This document shows positions 50,786-60,535 of a DNA stretch of 64,000 nt, in pieces. Position 1 is the stretch's first letter. Every line of letters starts with the position of its first letter. This DNA is from Oleispira antarctica RB-8 (GTDB lineage: Bacteria; Pseudomonadota; Gammaproteobacteria; Pseudomonadales; Oceanobacteraceae). The notes below the pieces were generated by a model. It was given only the letters and a program-made list of their open reading frames with translations. It had not been told where the DNA came from and did not search any database. The position numbers and the translations under genes are program-made. The stretch spans positions 569,582 to 633,581 of the forward strand of contig FO203512.1 in the NCBI GenBank assembly GCA_000967895.1. The letters run 5' to 3'.

Positions 50786-51778
50786 ATGAGTAATGAGAGA
50801 ATCATGAAGAGAGTTATGAAAGAAATACAAGGTCATACTTCGAAGGATTTGGGGTTGAGTGATCGACAGAAGGGTTATGGCTTTGCCCTTGCTGCAGCGC
50901 TTATTTGGGCAGGTTTTATTCTGGTATCACGCATGGGTGGAATCAGTGAGCTGTTGGCATTTGATGTGATTGCTATTCGGTATGCGACGTGTGCGAGTAT
51001 TTTATTGCCGATTTGGTGGTTCAAATATCGATTTACCTTATTCACACCGCGTTTAATTATTTGCAGTTTGGTTGGCGGCTTGGCTTATGCCCTATGTGCA
51101 TTTAGTGGTTTTCAATTATCATCGGCTTCTCATGCGGCTATTTTATTGCCGGGTATGATGCCGCTTTTTATTATTGTTTTATCATTTTTTATTAATAAAG
51201 AATCTCATGGTGCGCAGAAGTGGTTTGGAATTGGCGTTATTACCTTAGGTATTATCGTTTTATTTGCCGGTGAGTTAGGTGTTTTTAAAGGTGAACTTAA
51301 CTTAAATTTAACCACCTTGTTAGGTGATGGTTGGTTGGTAGCAGCAGCGTTCTTTTGGGCGGTATTTTCAGTATTGATTAAGCGTTGGCAGATAACACCG
51401 TGGCAAGTCACTGTGAGTTTGGCGTTGCTGACGTGTTTGTTTTATTTACCGGTTTATATCGTTTTTTTACCCAAGGCGATATCTACTGCAAGTTGGACAG
51501 ACATTCTATTGCAGGCCTTTTATCAAGGAGTGATGGCGACCATAGTGCAGATGATTTTTTATGTTAAAGCGGTGCAAAACATTGGGCCGTCAAATATGGG
51601 GGCTGTGATGTCGATTGTGCCTGTGATTTCTGGATTAGCGGCCATCGTAATGTTCAATGAGTTGGTAACTGTTGAACTCATTATGGGCCTAATCTTGGTA
51701 AGTCTTGGCGCTTGGCTTGCTCATAGTCGATATATTGAACGTAGGAATACGTTAAAAAAATCATTGGAAATTAATTAA
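50786..51778 (+). CDS. EamA/DMT-family transporter
   Basis: 330 residues. Ten membrane helices forming two EamA repeats (about 25-160 and 175-315). Start at 50786 (MSNERIMKRV) after GAAGGG; an in-frame TTG at 50756 is less likely. The DMT superfamily exports metabolites or amino acids. Divergent from the LysR gene and followed after 27 bp by a tautomerase gene, a likely LysR-controlled unit. Confidence 0.88.
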   Translation: MSNERIMKRVMKEIQGHTSKDLGLSDRQKGYGFALAAALIWAGFILVSRMGGISELLAFDVIAIRYATCASILLPIWWFKYRFTLFTPRLIICSLVGGLAYALCAFSGFQLSSASHAAILLPGMMPLFIIVLSFFINKESHGAQKWFGIGVITLGIIVLFAGELGVFKGELNLNLTTLLGDGWLVAAAFFWAVFSVLIKRWQITPWQVTVSLALLTCLFYLPVYIVFLPKAISTASWTDILLQAFYQGVMATIVQMIFYVKAVQNIGPSNMGAVMSIVPVISGLAAIVMFNELVTVELIMGLILVSLGAWLAHSRYIERRNTLKKSLEIN

Positions 51779-51805
51779 CTAAATTTAAAAAATTGAGGAA
51801 AAATT

Positions 51806-52006
51806 ATGCCTTATGTCAATATTAAAATTACCGATGAGCAAGTGACTCGTGAGCAGAAATCTGAATTGATTGCTGGGGTAACTCAGCTTTTGGTGGATGT
51901 GTTGAACAAGAATCCTGCGACGACTGTGGTTGTGATTGACGAAGTGAATACCGATAACTGGGGAATTGGTGGCGAAGTTGTTACGACGTTGAGGGAGAAA
52001 GGCTAG
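51806..52006 (+). CDS. 4-oxalocrotonate tautomerase family protein
   Basis: 66 residues, the classic small-tautomerase length. Pro2 after the initiator Met (MPYVNIKI) is the catalytic base; the central TVVVIDEVNTDNWGIGG matches the family. Downstream of the DMT exporter gene, possibly in the same transcript. The substrate is unknown. Confidence 0.85.
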   Translation: MPYVNIKITDEQVTREQKSELIAGVTQLLVDVLNKNPATTVVVIDEVNTDNWGIGGEVVTTLREKG

Positions 52007-52044
52007 AGTCTTTTACTTAAGAATCTTTTATATGAAAATCTTGG

Positions 52045-52073
52045 CTTTCCTCCGTGTTGACCACGGAGGAAAG
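52045..52073. terminator. Hairpin between convergent genes
   Basis: Perfect 12-bp stem CTTTCCTCCGTG / CACGGAGGAAAG with a 5-base loop, between the tautomerase and acyl-CoA synthetase genes. No strong T-run follows; probably terminates transcription from either side. Confidence 0.55.
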
Positions 52074-52083
52074 ATGAATGCTT

Positions 52084-53772
52084 TTATAGTTGAGTCGGTG
52101 CCCAAATTACGTCGGATTTATCCGTGCTGTGTTGATCGCATAATGCGGTGTAATGTTTTTCTACGCTATTACGTTTTATCTTCAAGGTCGGAGTTAATAA
52201 ACCGTTTTCAGTCGTCCAGGTATCTGCAATGATAAAAGCACGATCAAGTATTTCGTGATGTTCTACCGCGTCATTTACTTGCTTAAGCGCTTCTTTTAAA
52301 CGGACTTCGAATGCTGGCTTATCTTCTTCAACTTGCTGCTTTCCAGCTTCCGATAGCTCGATTAAGCACACGGGTTGTGGTGCCCCAGAACCTAGAACGC
52401 AAACTTGTTCAACTAACGGATTGTGTTGTAATAAACATTCAATTTTATTCGGCTGAATAAACTTACCTTTACTGGTTTTGAATACGTCTTTAATACGGCC
52501 AGTGATACTCAAATAACCTTCGCTATCAATTTCGCCTTTATCACCAGTATGCAGCCAGCCATTACGAATAGTTTCTGCCGTTTTTTCAGGCTCTAAGTAA
52601 TAGCCTGTCATCAAGGTAGGAGAGCGGGTGATGATTTCCCCTTCGTCGGTTATTTTTATTTCAGTATTCGGCATGGCGCTAATAGAACCGACTGTGCCTA
52701 TTTTTACGGCACCGGGTAAATTTAATGCTGGGCCATACGCTAGATTTTCTGTCATGCCATAGCCTTCGTTGATTTCGAAGCCGATGTCTTTGTACCATTG
52801 TAATAAATCCAGTGCGATCGGAGACGCTCCTGAAATCAATAAGCGTGACTTATCCAGTCCCATACCTTTTTGAATTTTCTTGCGAATCAGTTTGTTGATC
52901 AGTGGGATACGCAGCAGTTTTTCTAATTTTTCTTGCGGTAACTTACTGTTTACTTTTTGTTGAAACTTTTGCCAGATTCGCGGTACCGCAAATAATAACG
53001 TTGGACGTGTCGTTTGTAAGTTTTCCCCGAAGGTATCTAAAGACTCTACAAAAGAGACATCGCTGCAGCCGTAAGTTGAGCAGCCAAGTACCATGAAGCG
53101 TTCTGCAATGTGCGAGAGTGGTAAAAAGGAGAGGTAGCGATCGTCTTTATTGATTTTTAAAACGCGAGTAGCATTTTGCGCACCTGAGCTGAAGCTGCGA
53201 TAAGTGTGCATGACGCCTTTAGGGTTGCCTGTAGTGCCCGAGGTATAGATGATTGTCATTAAGTCATCCATCGGATGTACAGGGCTTGCTGAGCTAGGTT
53301 CTACACTAGTAAGTAGCTCATTCCACGAATGATCAATGCGCATTTCCATTTCATAAGGCATCGCGATGCGAATAATGTTTTCCGGAATACCTGGCTCCAT
53401 CGTTTTGGCACCGTCTAGCTTGCCAATGATGATCACTTTTGAGTCGCTGTGCGTTAGTACATATTCCAACGCGTCAGGGGTTTGCATTGGGTAGAGCGGT
53501 ACGCTAATGAGACCTGCTAATTGAATCGCATAGTCACTGATAAACCATTCGGCGCAATTCTTGGATAAAATTGCAACGCGATCGCCTTTTGTTAGACCTT
53601 GAGCAAGTAAGGCAGAGGCTAAGCGGCGTGCTTGGTCGTTCACTTGTGACCAAGTATAGGTTTTGTATTGACTATTGACTGGCTGGCGTAAAAATACTCG
53701 ATTAGGAACTTGTTCATTCCACTGGTAGAGCATTTCTAAAGGGGTTGTGCAGGTATCTTTATAGGGATCCAT
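52084..53772 (-). CDS. AMP-dependent acyl-CoA synthetase
   Basis: 562 residues of the long-chain acyl-CoA synthetase group. P-loop-like YTSGTTGNPKGVMHTY (about 170-185), GYGMTENLAYG, and the hinge/C-domain motif ITGRIKDVFKTSKGKFI. Activates a fatty or related carboxylic acid with ATP and CoA. It is near the atu cluster but on the other side of rpsT, so feeding terpenoid acids into it (as AtuH is thought to do) is only a possibility. Confidence 0.88.
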   Translation of the reverse strand: MDPYKDTCTTPLEMLYQWNEQVPNRVFLRQPVNSQYKTYTWSQVNDQARRLASALLAQGLTKGDRVAILSKNCAEWFISDYAIQLAGLISVPLYPMQTPDALEYVLTHSDSKVIIIGKLDGAKTMEPGIPENIIRIAMPYEMEMRIDHSWNELLTSVEPSSASPVHPMDDLMTIIYTSGTTGNPKGVMHTYRSFSSGAQNATRVLKINKDDRYLSFLPLSHIAERFMVLGCSTYGCSDVSFVESLDTFGENLQTTRPTLLFAVPRIWQKFQQKVNSKLPQEKLEKLLRIPLINKLIRKKIQKGMGLDKSRLLISGASPIALDLLQWYKDIGFEINEGYGMTENLAYGPALNLPGAVKIGTVGSISAMPNTEIKITDEGEIITRSPTLMTGYYLEPEKTAETIRNGWLHTGDKGEIDSEGYLSITGRIKDVFKTSKGKFIQPNKIECLLQHNPLVEQVCVLGSGAPQPVCLIELSEAGKQQVEEDKPAFEVRLKEALKQVNDAVEHHEILDRAFIIADTWTTENGLLTPTLKIKRNSVEKHYTALCDQHSTDKSDVIWAPTQL

Positions 53773-53846
53773 GGTGTATCACTTAAGCGTCAATTGATGT
53801 GTTATTGGCGTTTATTCTACACAGGTTGTTGCTAAACCACAGGCAC

Positions 53847-53874
53847 AAAAAAACCAGCCGAAGCTGGTTTTTTT
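53847..53874 (-). terminator. Rho-independent terminator of rpsT
   Basis: Perfect 12-bp stem AAAAAAACCAGC / GCTGGTTTTTTT with a CGAA tetraloop (TTCG on the minus strand), followed on the minus strand by T-rich sequence. Symmetric enough to act on both strands. Confidence 0.88.
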
Positions 53875-53933
53875 GTTTAAGTCCTAAGCTCCCTCCGCTG
53901 AGAGAGCTTGGTCTTAATTTAAATGCTTATCAA

Positions 53934-54203
53934 TTAAGCTGCTTTAACAGCAAAAACTGAAGCATTCAAACGGCTCTTAGTACGAGCGGCTTTGTTCTTG
54001 TGCAAAATACCTTTATTTACCATCTTGTCGATGTAAGGCATTGCATTAGTCAATGCAGCTTGTGCATCTTCATAGTTGTTTGCATCGATTGCAACTTGTA
54101 CTTTCTTGATAGAAGTACGAACCATAGAACGAAGGCTTACGTTACGAGAGCGACGTACTACAGCCTGGCGTGCGCGTTTTTTCGATCCAGCGGAATTTGC
54201 CAT
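53934..54203 (-). CDS. rpsT: 30S ribosomal protein S20
   Basis: 89 residues, basic and helical: MANSAGSKKRARQ start, with KGILHKNKAARTKSRL in the C-terminal part. GGAGCC precedes the ATG. Bounded by its own consensus promoter (54248-54276) and terminator, as is usual for this single-gene unit. Confidence 0.98.
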   Translation of the reverse strand: MANSAGSKKRARQAVVRRSRNVSLRSMVRTSIKKVQVAIDANNYEDAQAALTNAMPYIDKMVNKGILHKNKAARTKSRLNASVFAVKAA

Positions 54204-54247
54204 AGTCGGCTCCTTTGGGAATTATTAACTTGAAAATAAGGGCGTGA

Positions 54248-54276
54248 ATTATCCTGAGTAGCGCCCATATTGTCAA
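54248..54276 (-). promoter_or_regulatory. Sigma-70 promoter of rpsT
   Basis: On the minus strand TTGACA (54276-54271), 17 bp, GATAAT (54253-54248). Consensus -35 and near-consensus -10 with optimal spacing, 45 bp upstream of the start codon. Confidence 0.82.
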
Positions 54277-54381
54277 CAGGCAATTAAGGAAATTCACGGC
54301 TCTTTGCTTATTCGTGCCTAAGTTAACAAAAACCCCAGTAAATTCAATGGCTTATTTGTAAAAATTATAAGATAGATCGTG

Positions 54382-55011
54382 CTAAATAGGTTTAATCGCA
54401 AGGCTAAGCGCCATTTGAGCCAGTTGTTCGACGGTTAAATCACCTTCTTGGCGATACCAATTCACCGTCCAGCTCAGTGCACCGGTGAGTAAACGGCGTA
54501 AAACAAAGGGGTCAATAACCACTGCGCCAGATTCTTTAGCGGCACTTAATGTGCTGATCCATAGGGTTTCGTAAATATCTCTGAGTTTGAGAATTTCTTG
54601 CTGACTTTCTTCCTTGAGCGATCGCCATTCATACACCAATACCGTCATCGCAGCCCCAGTTTCACCTAAAACAGATTCTAGCTCGCAGCGAATGAGGGCT
54701 AATACTTTATCCGCGGGCTCTTTGCTCTGCGCCAGTGCTGCCTTCATTAGCTCGGTATTGCGTACGATGGTTTCTTTCATCACGGCCCGCAATATGGCTT
54801 CTTTGTTCGGGTAATGGTGAAACAAGCTGCCCGATTGGATGCCAACCGCTTTACCTAGGTCTCTTACGGTCGTGCGTTCGTAGCCTTTTTCTTTAAACAG
54901 GGTGGCGGCAGCTTGTAATAAACGACCCTTGGCACTGCTAGGTGCATTGATTATGCCTTGATCGATTAATGCTTGATGAGTAGGGGAGGGCTGGGTGATG
55001 TTGTTGGCCAT
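54382..55011 (-). CDS. atuR: TetR family regulator, probable AtuR
   Basis: 209 residues. Helix-turn-helix at about 27-73 (TLFKEKGYERTTVRDLGKAVG, then SGSLFHHYPNKEAIL), followed by a helical ligand domain. Divergent from atuA, exactly the place of atuR in Pseudomonas. A perfect ACCAAGC-GCTT-GCTTGGT dyad lies in the spacer. Expected to repress the atu operon and to release DNA on binding a terpenoid acyl-CoA (family knowledge). Confidence 0.82.
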   Translation of the reverse strand: MANNITQPSPTHQALIDQGIINAPSSAKGRLLQAAATLFKEKGYERTTVRDLGKAVGIQSGSLFHHYPNKEAILRAVMKETIVRNTELMKAALAQSKEPADKVLALIRCELESVLGETGAAMTVLVYEWRSLKEESQQEILKLRDIYETLWISTLSAAKESGAVVIDPFVLRRLLTGALSWTVNWYRQEGDLTVEQLAQMALSLAIKPI

Positions 55012-55113
55012 AAGTTTAGAAGTGCTCAGTACTGGATCGTTGTTATCGCTGTGGGTGCCATTCAGTCATAAATATCTTATTTAATAAATAGCATTGAATT
55101 GAATACTTTACAA

Positions 55114-55131
55114 ACCAAGCGCTTGCTTGGT
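55114..55131. promoter_or_regulatory. Candidate AtuR operator
   Basis: Perfect inverted repeat ACCAAGC-GCTT-GCTTGGT in the atuR/atuA spacer; the inner CAAGCGCTTG is itself palindromic. Size and position fit a TetR-family dimer site. Confidence 0.7.
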
Positions 55132-55177
55132 AATCTTCAGGCATTGATATTATTCGTGTGTATTTTAGGGCCTGAAT

Positions 55178-57055
55178 ATGACAGAAAAGAAAGTACGTAT
55201 TGGTTGTGCATCGGCATTCTGGGGTGATACCTCAATGGCCGCACAACAATTGGTGAAGCAGGGTCAGATTGATTATTTGGTATTTGATTACCTAGCGGAA
55301 GTGACGATGTCGATTATGGCAGGGGCGCGGATGAAGAATCCTGATGCGGGTTTTGCTCCCGACTTCGTCATAACCTTAGAGCGCTTGCTGCAGCCGATTG
55401 CTGAGCAAGGCATCAAGGTTGTGAGTAACGCCGGTGGCGTGAACGTACGTGGCTGTGTGGCGGCATTACAGGCAGCGATTGATAAAGCCGGCATCGATTT
55501 AAAAGTCGCCGCGGTAGAGGGCGATAATTTGGTTAAGCGTCAGCAAGAGTTTGCTGAAGCGGGCGTGGTTGAAATGTTTTCTGGGGAGGAATTCCCTGAG
55601 CAGTGTTTAAGCGTCAACAGTTATTTAGGCGCGAGTGCAGTTCGTGATGCGTTAAACGCTGGTGCGGATATCGTAATTACTGGTCGAGTGGTGGATAGCG
55701 CGGTAGTGCTTGGGCCATTGATGCATGAATTTGATTGGTCTGAAACCGATTATGATCAGCTTGCCCAAGGTTCATTAGCAGGCCACGTGATCGAGTGTGG
55801 TGCGCAGTGTACGGGTGGTAATTTTACCGATTGGCAGTTGGTGGAAGCAGGTTACGCTAACATGGGGTTTCCCATTGTTGAATGTGTTGCTGATGGCTCT
55901 TTCATTGTGAGTAAGCCTGAAGGTACTGGCGGACTAATTTCTGTTGGTACGGTTGGTGAGCAAGTACTTTATGAAATTGGCGATCCTTCGCAATATTTAT
56001 TGCCTGATGTGACCTGTGATTTCACTCAAATTCAATTAGAGCAGTTGGATGATGATCATGTAATGGTATCAGGTGCGAAAGGCCGAGCGCCTTCGGATCA
56101 TTATAAAGTCAGCGCAACTTATATGGACGGTTACCGTTGTAATGCGTCGTTCATGATTGGTGGTCGTCAGGCGGTAGAAAAAGGTCAGCGTGTTGCAGAA
56201 AGTATTATTGAGCGTGTCAGCTTTATTTTTTCCGCGATGGGCTTAGCAGGTTTTACTGCGACGGATATCGAAATCTTAGGCAGTGAAACAACTTACGGCG
56301 CTCATTCGCGTGCATTAAGTAATCGTGAAGTGGTGGTTAAAATTGCCGCTCATCATCAAGATAAAAAAGCCTTGGGTATTTTTGCTCGTGAGATTGCGCA
56401 AGCGGCTACAGCTATGGCACCCGGCTTAACCGGTTTAGTCGGCGGCCGTCCTAAACCTAGCCCGATGATTCGTTTGTTTTCTTTCTTGTGGCCTAAAGAT
56501 CAAATTGCGGTGTCGTTTAATTTAGACGACAACTCAACAGCCGTCGCGATTGCCAAAGGTGATTCGCTGGAAAATTTTTCTAGTATTTCGGAAGCATTGA
56601 TTCAAACGGATGATGTTAAAGAATTAGAAGGTTGTGATGCAACAACATCGTTGATTAATTTGGCCATGGCACGCAGTGGTGATAAGGGTGACCATTGTAA
56701 TGTGGGTATTTTAGCCCGCGATCCTGCGTACTTGCCGTACATTCAACATGCGGTGCAGCCAGAAAAAATTCGTAAATACTTATCGCATATCATGAGTGAA
56801 AAAAGTGATGTGAAATTATATTTACTATCAGGTTTTGGGGCTTTTAACTTGATGTTAGAACAAGCACTCGGGGGTGGAGGTATCGCAAGTTTACGCATCG
56901 ATCCGCAAGGTAAAGCGATGGCGCAGCAGTTGTTGGATATGCCCATTGCGGTTCCCGTTGCGATGGCGAAACAAGCCGAAGATGATTATCGAGTATTAAT
57001 AGAATCCGTTCATTCGAATACCAATAATAACAAAGATGGGAATGGGGCAGCGTAA
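55178..57055 (+). CDS. atuA: Acyclic terpene utilization protein AtuA
   Basis: 625 residues. The N-terminal RIGCASAFWGDTSMAA and the AGADIVITGRVVDSAVVLGP segments are DUF1446/AtuA signatures; a second C-terminal domain starts near 480. Needed for growth on citronellol/geraniol in Pseudomonas; its precise reaction is not settled. Its TAA stop overlaps the atuC ATG by one base (TAATG). First gene of the operon. Confidence 0.9.
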   Translation: MTEKKVRIGCASAFWGDTSMAAQQLVKQGQIDYLVFDYLAEVTMSIMAGARMKNPDAGFAPDFVITLERLLQPIAEQGIKVVSNAGGVNVRGCVAALQAAIDKAGIDLKVAAVEGDNLVKRQQEFAEAGVVEMFSGEEFPEQCLSVNSYLGASAVRDALNAGADIVITGRVVDSAVVLGPLMHEFDWSETDYDQLAQGSLAGHVIECGAQCTGGNFTDWQLVEAGYANMGFPIVECVADGSFIVSKPEGTGGLISVGTVGEQVLYEIGDPSQYLLPDVTCDFTQIQLEQLDDDHVMVSGAKGRAPSDHYKVSATYMDGYRCNASFMIGGRQAVEKGQRVAESIIERVSFIFSAMGLAGFTATDIEILGSETTYGAHSRALSNREVVVKIAAHHQDKKALGIFAREIAQAATAMAPGLTGLVGGRPKPSPMIRLFSFLWPKDQIAVSFNLDDNSTAVAIAKGDSLENFSSISEALIQTDDVKELEGCDATTSLINLAMARSGDKGDHCNVGILARDPAYLPYIQHAVQPEKIRKYLSHIMSEKSDVKLYLLSGFGAFNLMLEQALGGGGIASLRIDPQGKAMAQQLLDMPIAVPVAMAKQAEDDYRVLIESVHSNTNNNKDGNGAA

Positions 57056-58671
57056 TGGCTATTTTAACTTCAGAAATTGCAACCCATAGCGAAGAGTTTG
57101 CCAATAATTGTGCTGCAATGCAGATTGCGATTGATGAGTTTCGTTCGGTAGAGACCAAGGTGTTAGAAAAAGCTGAGCAAGCTAAAGAAAAATTTCGCAA
57201 GCGTGGAAAGCTTTTACCGCGTGAGCGTTTAAACCTTTTATTAGACGGCGGTTCTAACTTTTTAGAATTATGCTCTCTTGCGGGTTTGAAGATGCACGAT
57301 GATAAGGATGGCAGCGGAGCGGGTGGCGGCATTATCGCGGGCATCGGTTATGTCGCGGGTGCGCGTTGCATGATTCAGGTGAATAATAGCGCAATTAAAG
57401 GCGGAACTATTTCTCCTGCTGGCTTGGATAAAACATTACGCATTCAAGAAATTGCTCGTGCAAATAAATTACCGATTATTACGTTGGCAGAATCGGGCGG
57501 TGCAAACTTGCAGTACGCCACAGATGTTTTTGTTCCGGGTGCGCAGGCATTTGCTAACCAAGCGCGTTTATCAGCCGCAGGTATTCCACAGATTACGGTG
57601 GTGCATGGTAATGCGACTGCGGGTGGTGCTTATCAGCCGGGCCTTTCTGATTTTATTATTGCGGTTAGAAATAAAACAAAAATGTTTTTAGCTGGGCCAC
57701 CTTTATTGAAAGCGGCAACGGGCGAGATCGCTACGGACGAAGAATTGGGTGGCGCAGAGTTACATGCTTATGAAGCGGGTACGGCGGATTATTTAGCGGA
57801 AGATGATGCGGACGGTGTACGTATTGCTCGTGAAGTGATGGCAGGTCTGCCGTGGAATGATCAAGTATCTCCGCGCACAGAAAAGGTTTATGAGGAGCCG
57901 CTTTATAATGCTGATGAATTATTAGGGGTTGTTCCTTGTGATTCTAAGAAACCTTACGATGTGCGTGAAGTGGTTGCGCGCATTGCGGATGGCTCTGAGT
58001 TTCAAGATTTTAAGCCAGATTTTGATATTCAAACGGTGTGCGGATTTATTAAAGTTGCTGGTCATGCAGTGGGTATTATTGGTAACAATGGTCCTATTAC
58101 AGCAAAGGGCGCAAATAAAGCGGCGCAGTTTATTCAGTTGTGCGATCAGAACCAGGTGTCTCTTTTGTTTTTGCATAATACCACGGGTTTTATGGTGGGT
58201 ACTGAGTCTGAGAAGAGCGGCATCATTAAGCACGGTTCTAAAATGCTGCAGTCGGTTGCCAATGCGCGCGTGCCTAAGATTTCGATTGTGATTGGTGGTT
58301 CTTACGGTGCGGGTAATTATGCGATGTGTGGTCGTGGTTTGGATCCAAGATTTATTTTTGCTTGGCCAAATAGCAAGACGGCGGTGATGGGTGGTGCGCA
58401 GGCGGGTAAAGTTTTACGCATTGTGACGGAAGAGAAGCAGCTGAAAATGGGTCAGGTACCTGACGAGAAGATGCTTGATCAGATTGAGCAGATGACAGCG
58501 GCGAAGTTAGAAGCAGGTTCTACTGCGTTGTTTGGTACGGCCCGTATTTGGGATGACGGTTTAATCGATCCACGCGATACGCGTAAGTTGTTGGTGATGC
58601 TATTAGACATGTGTGATGAAGAAAAGCATCGCTGTCTTCAGGGGAATAGTTTTGGTGTATCGCGGTTTTAA
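57055..58671 (+). CDS. atuC: Geranyl-CoA carboxylase carboxyltransferase (beta) subunit
   Basis: 538 residues. Carboxyltransferase domains with RERLNLLLD, SGGANLQYATDVF, AGGAYQPGLSDF and GSYGAGNYAMCGRGLDP motifs. With the biotin subunit AtuF it carboxylates cis-geranyl-CoA to isohexenylglutaconyl-CoA. Geranyl- versus methylcrotonyl-CoA specificity is inferred from the atu neighbours; a Leu/Ile (liu) role is less likely because atuA and atuD flank it. A 659-bp gap separates it from atuD. Confidence 0.88.
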   Translation: MAILTSEIATHSEEFANNCAAMQIAIDEFRSVETKVLEKAEQAKEKFRKRGKLLPRERLNLLLDGGSNFLELCSLAGLKMHDDKDGSGAGGGIIAGIGYVAGARCMIQVNNSAIKGGTISPAGLDKTLRIQEIARANKLPIITLAESGGANLQYATDVFVPGAQAFANQARLSAAGIPQITVVHGNATAGGAYQPGLSDFIIAVRNKTKMFLAGPPLLKAATGEIATDEELGGAELHAYEAGTADYLAEDDADGVRIAREVMAGLPWNDQVSPRTEKVYEEPLYNADELLGVVPCDSKKPYDVREVVARIADGSEFQDFKPDFDIQTVCGFIKVAGHAVGIIGNNGPITAKGANKAAQFIQLCDQNQVSLLFLHNTTGFMVGTESEKSGIIKHGSKMLQSVANARVPKISIVIGGSYGAGNYAMCGRGLDPRFIFAWPNSKTAVMGGAQAGKVLRIVTEEKQLKMGQVPDEKMLDQIEQMTAAKLEAGSTALFGTARIWDDGLIDPRDTRKLLVMLLDMCDEEKHRCLQGNSFGVSRF

Positions 58672-59330
58672 TATTCTATAAAGAGCGTTCGACGGTTTTG
58701 GTTTTTTAATCGCTTTCGCTTGCTATCGATATTGATTGGATACCGGAATTGTAAAACGGAATGTTTTAATAGAAATAATGTTTAATTATTCTTCCCTGAA
58801 ACTCATCCCGGCTTACACATCCATGTGTAATCGCTCACTGGGCTGCGAAGCTTCGCTTCGATCACGTGAGCCCTTAAACGACACACCCAATACCGATACG
58901 CGAAAGCTGACAGCAATAAAATTTGAAATGACGTATTTTGTTTCAATGCGTGAAAGCTGACAGTAATAAAATTTGAAATTTAGAGCTGTAGAACGGAATA
59001 AGAAATCTTGAATACAGTGATAAGCCGTCAGGTTTAGATAGTAGAAGGTTTCTAATACAGAAAGGTATTAGAGGCGATGTATGAGGAAGCTCGTTTGAAG
59101 CCCTTCTGCAGCAGGGAGCTGCGGACAAAATGGCAGGATAGCCATTTTGCACAACCGCAGGTTGCCCGAAGGGTGAAGTACATGGATGTACTGAGTGATT
59201 GCCTCACGGCGTGGCGAAGAACGAGCTTCCTCATGCAGAGTGTGCCAGAAATTTGAATTACGGCGTTGTAGAATTAAAGCAACGCGTACGAAATTATAAA
59301 ATTAAAGATTAAAAGAATAGGAATAATAAA
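58672..59330. repeat. Palindrome- and repeat-rich gap inside the atu operon
   Basis: 659 bp with no convincing gene. It contains an 18-bp palindrome TTACACATCCATGTGTAA (58813-58830, the central CC unpaired), then a GGGCT...AGCCC hairpin. A 28-bp direct repeat GAAAGCTGACAG(C/T)AATAAAATTTGAAAT lies at 58902-58929 and 58952-58979. A 154-bp element bounded by ATGAGGAAGCTCGTT / AACGAGCTTCCTCAT (59081-59095, 59220-59234) has inner hairpins including TACATGGATGTA. Looks like stacked REP/MITE-type repeats. Confidence 0.75.
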
Positions 59331-60488
59331 ATGATCCTGACTCAAGAACATAAAGAAATTCAAAGAACTGTACGCAATTTTGTAGATAACGAAATTAATC
59401 CGTATATAGAACAGTGGGAAAAAGACGGTATTTTCCCAGCAAAAGAACTGTTCAAGAAAATGGGCGATTTGGGTTTGTTGGGTATTTCTAAGCCTGAGTC
59501 TGCTGGTGGAATGGGGTTAGACTTTTCTTATGAGATGGCGGCAGCGGAAGAATTTGGCGGCATTATCTGTGGTGGTGTTCCCATGGCGATTGGTGTGCAG
59601 ACCTGTATGGCGACGCCTGCGCTGGCACGCTTTGGTAGTGACTATATTAAAGAAACCTTTTTAGCACCTGCGGTTGCTGGTGACATGGTGGCATGTATTG
59701 GCGTGAGTGAGCCGGGTGCGGGATCTGATGTTGCTGCGATTAAAACGACGGCGGTAAAAGATGGCGATGATTACATCATCAATGGTACAAAAATGTGGAT
59801 TACTAATTCCACCCAGGCCGATTTTATTTGTTTATTAGCCAATACCTCTGACGACAAGGCGCATAAAAATAAATCATTAATTGTTGTACCAATGGATTTA
59901 GCTGGCGTAAGTCTTTCAGATAAACTCGATAAACTCGGTATGCGTTCTTCTGATACTGCACAGGTATTTTTCGACAATGTTCGAGTGCCGCAGAAAAACC
60001 TAATTGGTAGTGAAGGGGCTGGCTTCATGATGCAAATGATGCAGTTCCAAGAAGAACGTATGTACGTTGCAGCCATGTCATTAAAGTCGATGGAAATTTG
60101 TGTTGATACCACGATTGGCTATTGTCGTGAGCGTGAAACGTTTGGCCAGCCGCTGATTAATAATCAAGTAATTCATTTCCGTATGGCCGAACTGCAAACA
60201 GAAATTGAAGCACTGCGTTGCATGGTTTATCAAGCGTGTGAAGGGTATTTGAATAAAGAAGATATGACGCGCTTAGCCTCTATGGCGAAATTAAAATCAG
60301 GTCGCTTGGTGCGTGAAGTGGCCGATAGTTGTATTCAGTATTGGGGTGGTATGGGCTTTATGTGGGATAACGTGGTAGCGCGTTTCTACCGCGATAACCG
60401 TTTGGCTTCTATCGGTGGTGGTGCAGATGAAATTATGATCGGCATTATTTGTAAATACATGGATATTTTACCTAAAAAGCGCAAATAG
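59331..60488 (+). CDS. atuD: Citronellyl-CoA dehydrogenase
   Basis: 385 residues of the acyl-CoA dehydrogenase family. CIGVSEPGAGSDVAAIKT and MWITNSTQADF bind FAD and substrate; IQYWGGMGFMWDNVVARFYRD is the C-terminal signature, cited by WGGMGFM. Oxidises citronellyl-CoA to cis-geranyl-CoA with electron-transferring flavoprotein. It is separated from atuC by a repeat-rich gap; the following gene starts 48 bp later. Confidence 0.87.
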   Translation: MILTQEHKEIQRTVRNFVDNEINPYIEQWEKDGIFPAKELFKKMGDLGLLGISKPESAGGMGLDFSYEMAAAEEFGGIICGGVPMAIGVQTCMATPALARFGSDYIKETFLAPAVAGDMVACIGVSEPGAGSDVAAIKTTAVKDGDDYIINGTKMWITNSTQADFICLLANTSDDKAHKNKSLIVVPMDLAGVSLSDKLDKLGMRSSDTAQVFFDNVRVPQKNLIGSEGAGFMMQMMQFQEERMYVAAMSLKSMEICVDTTIGYCRERETFGQPLINNQVIHFRMAELQTEIEALRCMVYQACEGYLNKEDMTRLASMAKLKSGRLVREVADSCIQYWGGMGFMWDNVVARFYRDNRLASIGGGADEIMIGIICKYMDILPKKRK

Positions 60489-60535
60489 TTTTTGTTCATG
60501 AAAATAATTTAGCCGATAGAAATTGAGATTTTAAA

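Noticed and set aside
58736-59234. Small ORFs in the atuC-atuD gap
   Set aside because: They run through palindromes and direct repeats, lack ribosome-binding sites and resemble no family; I also see no SDR-like remnant of atuB.
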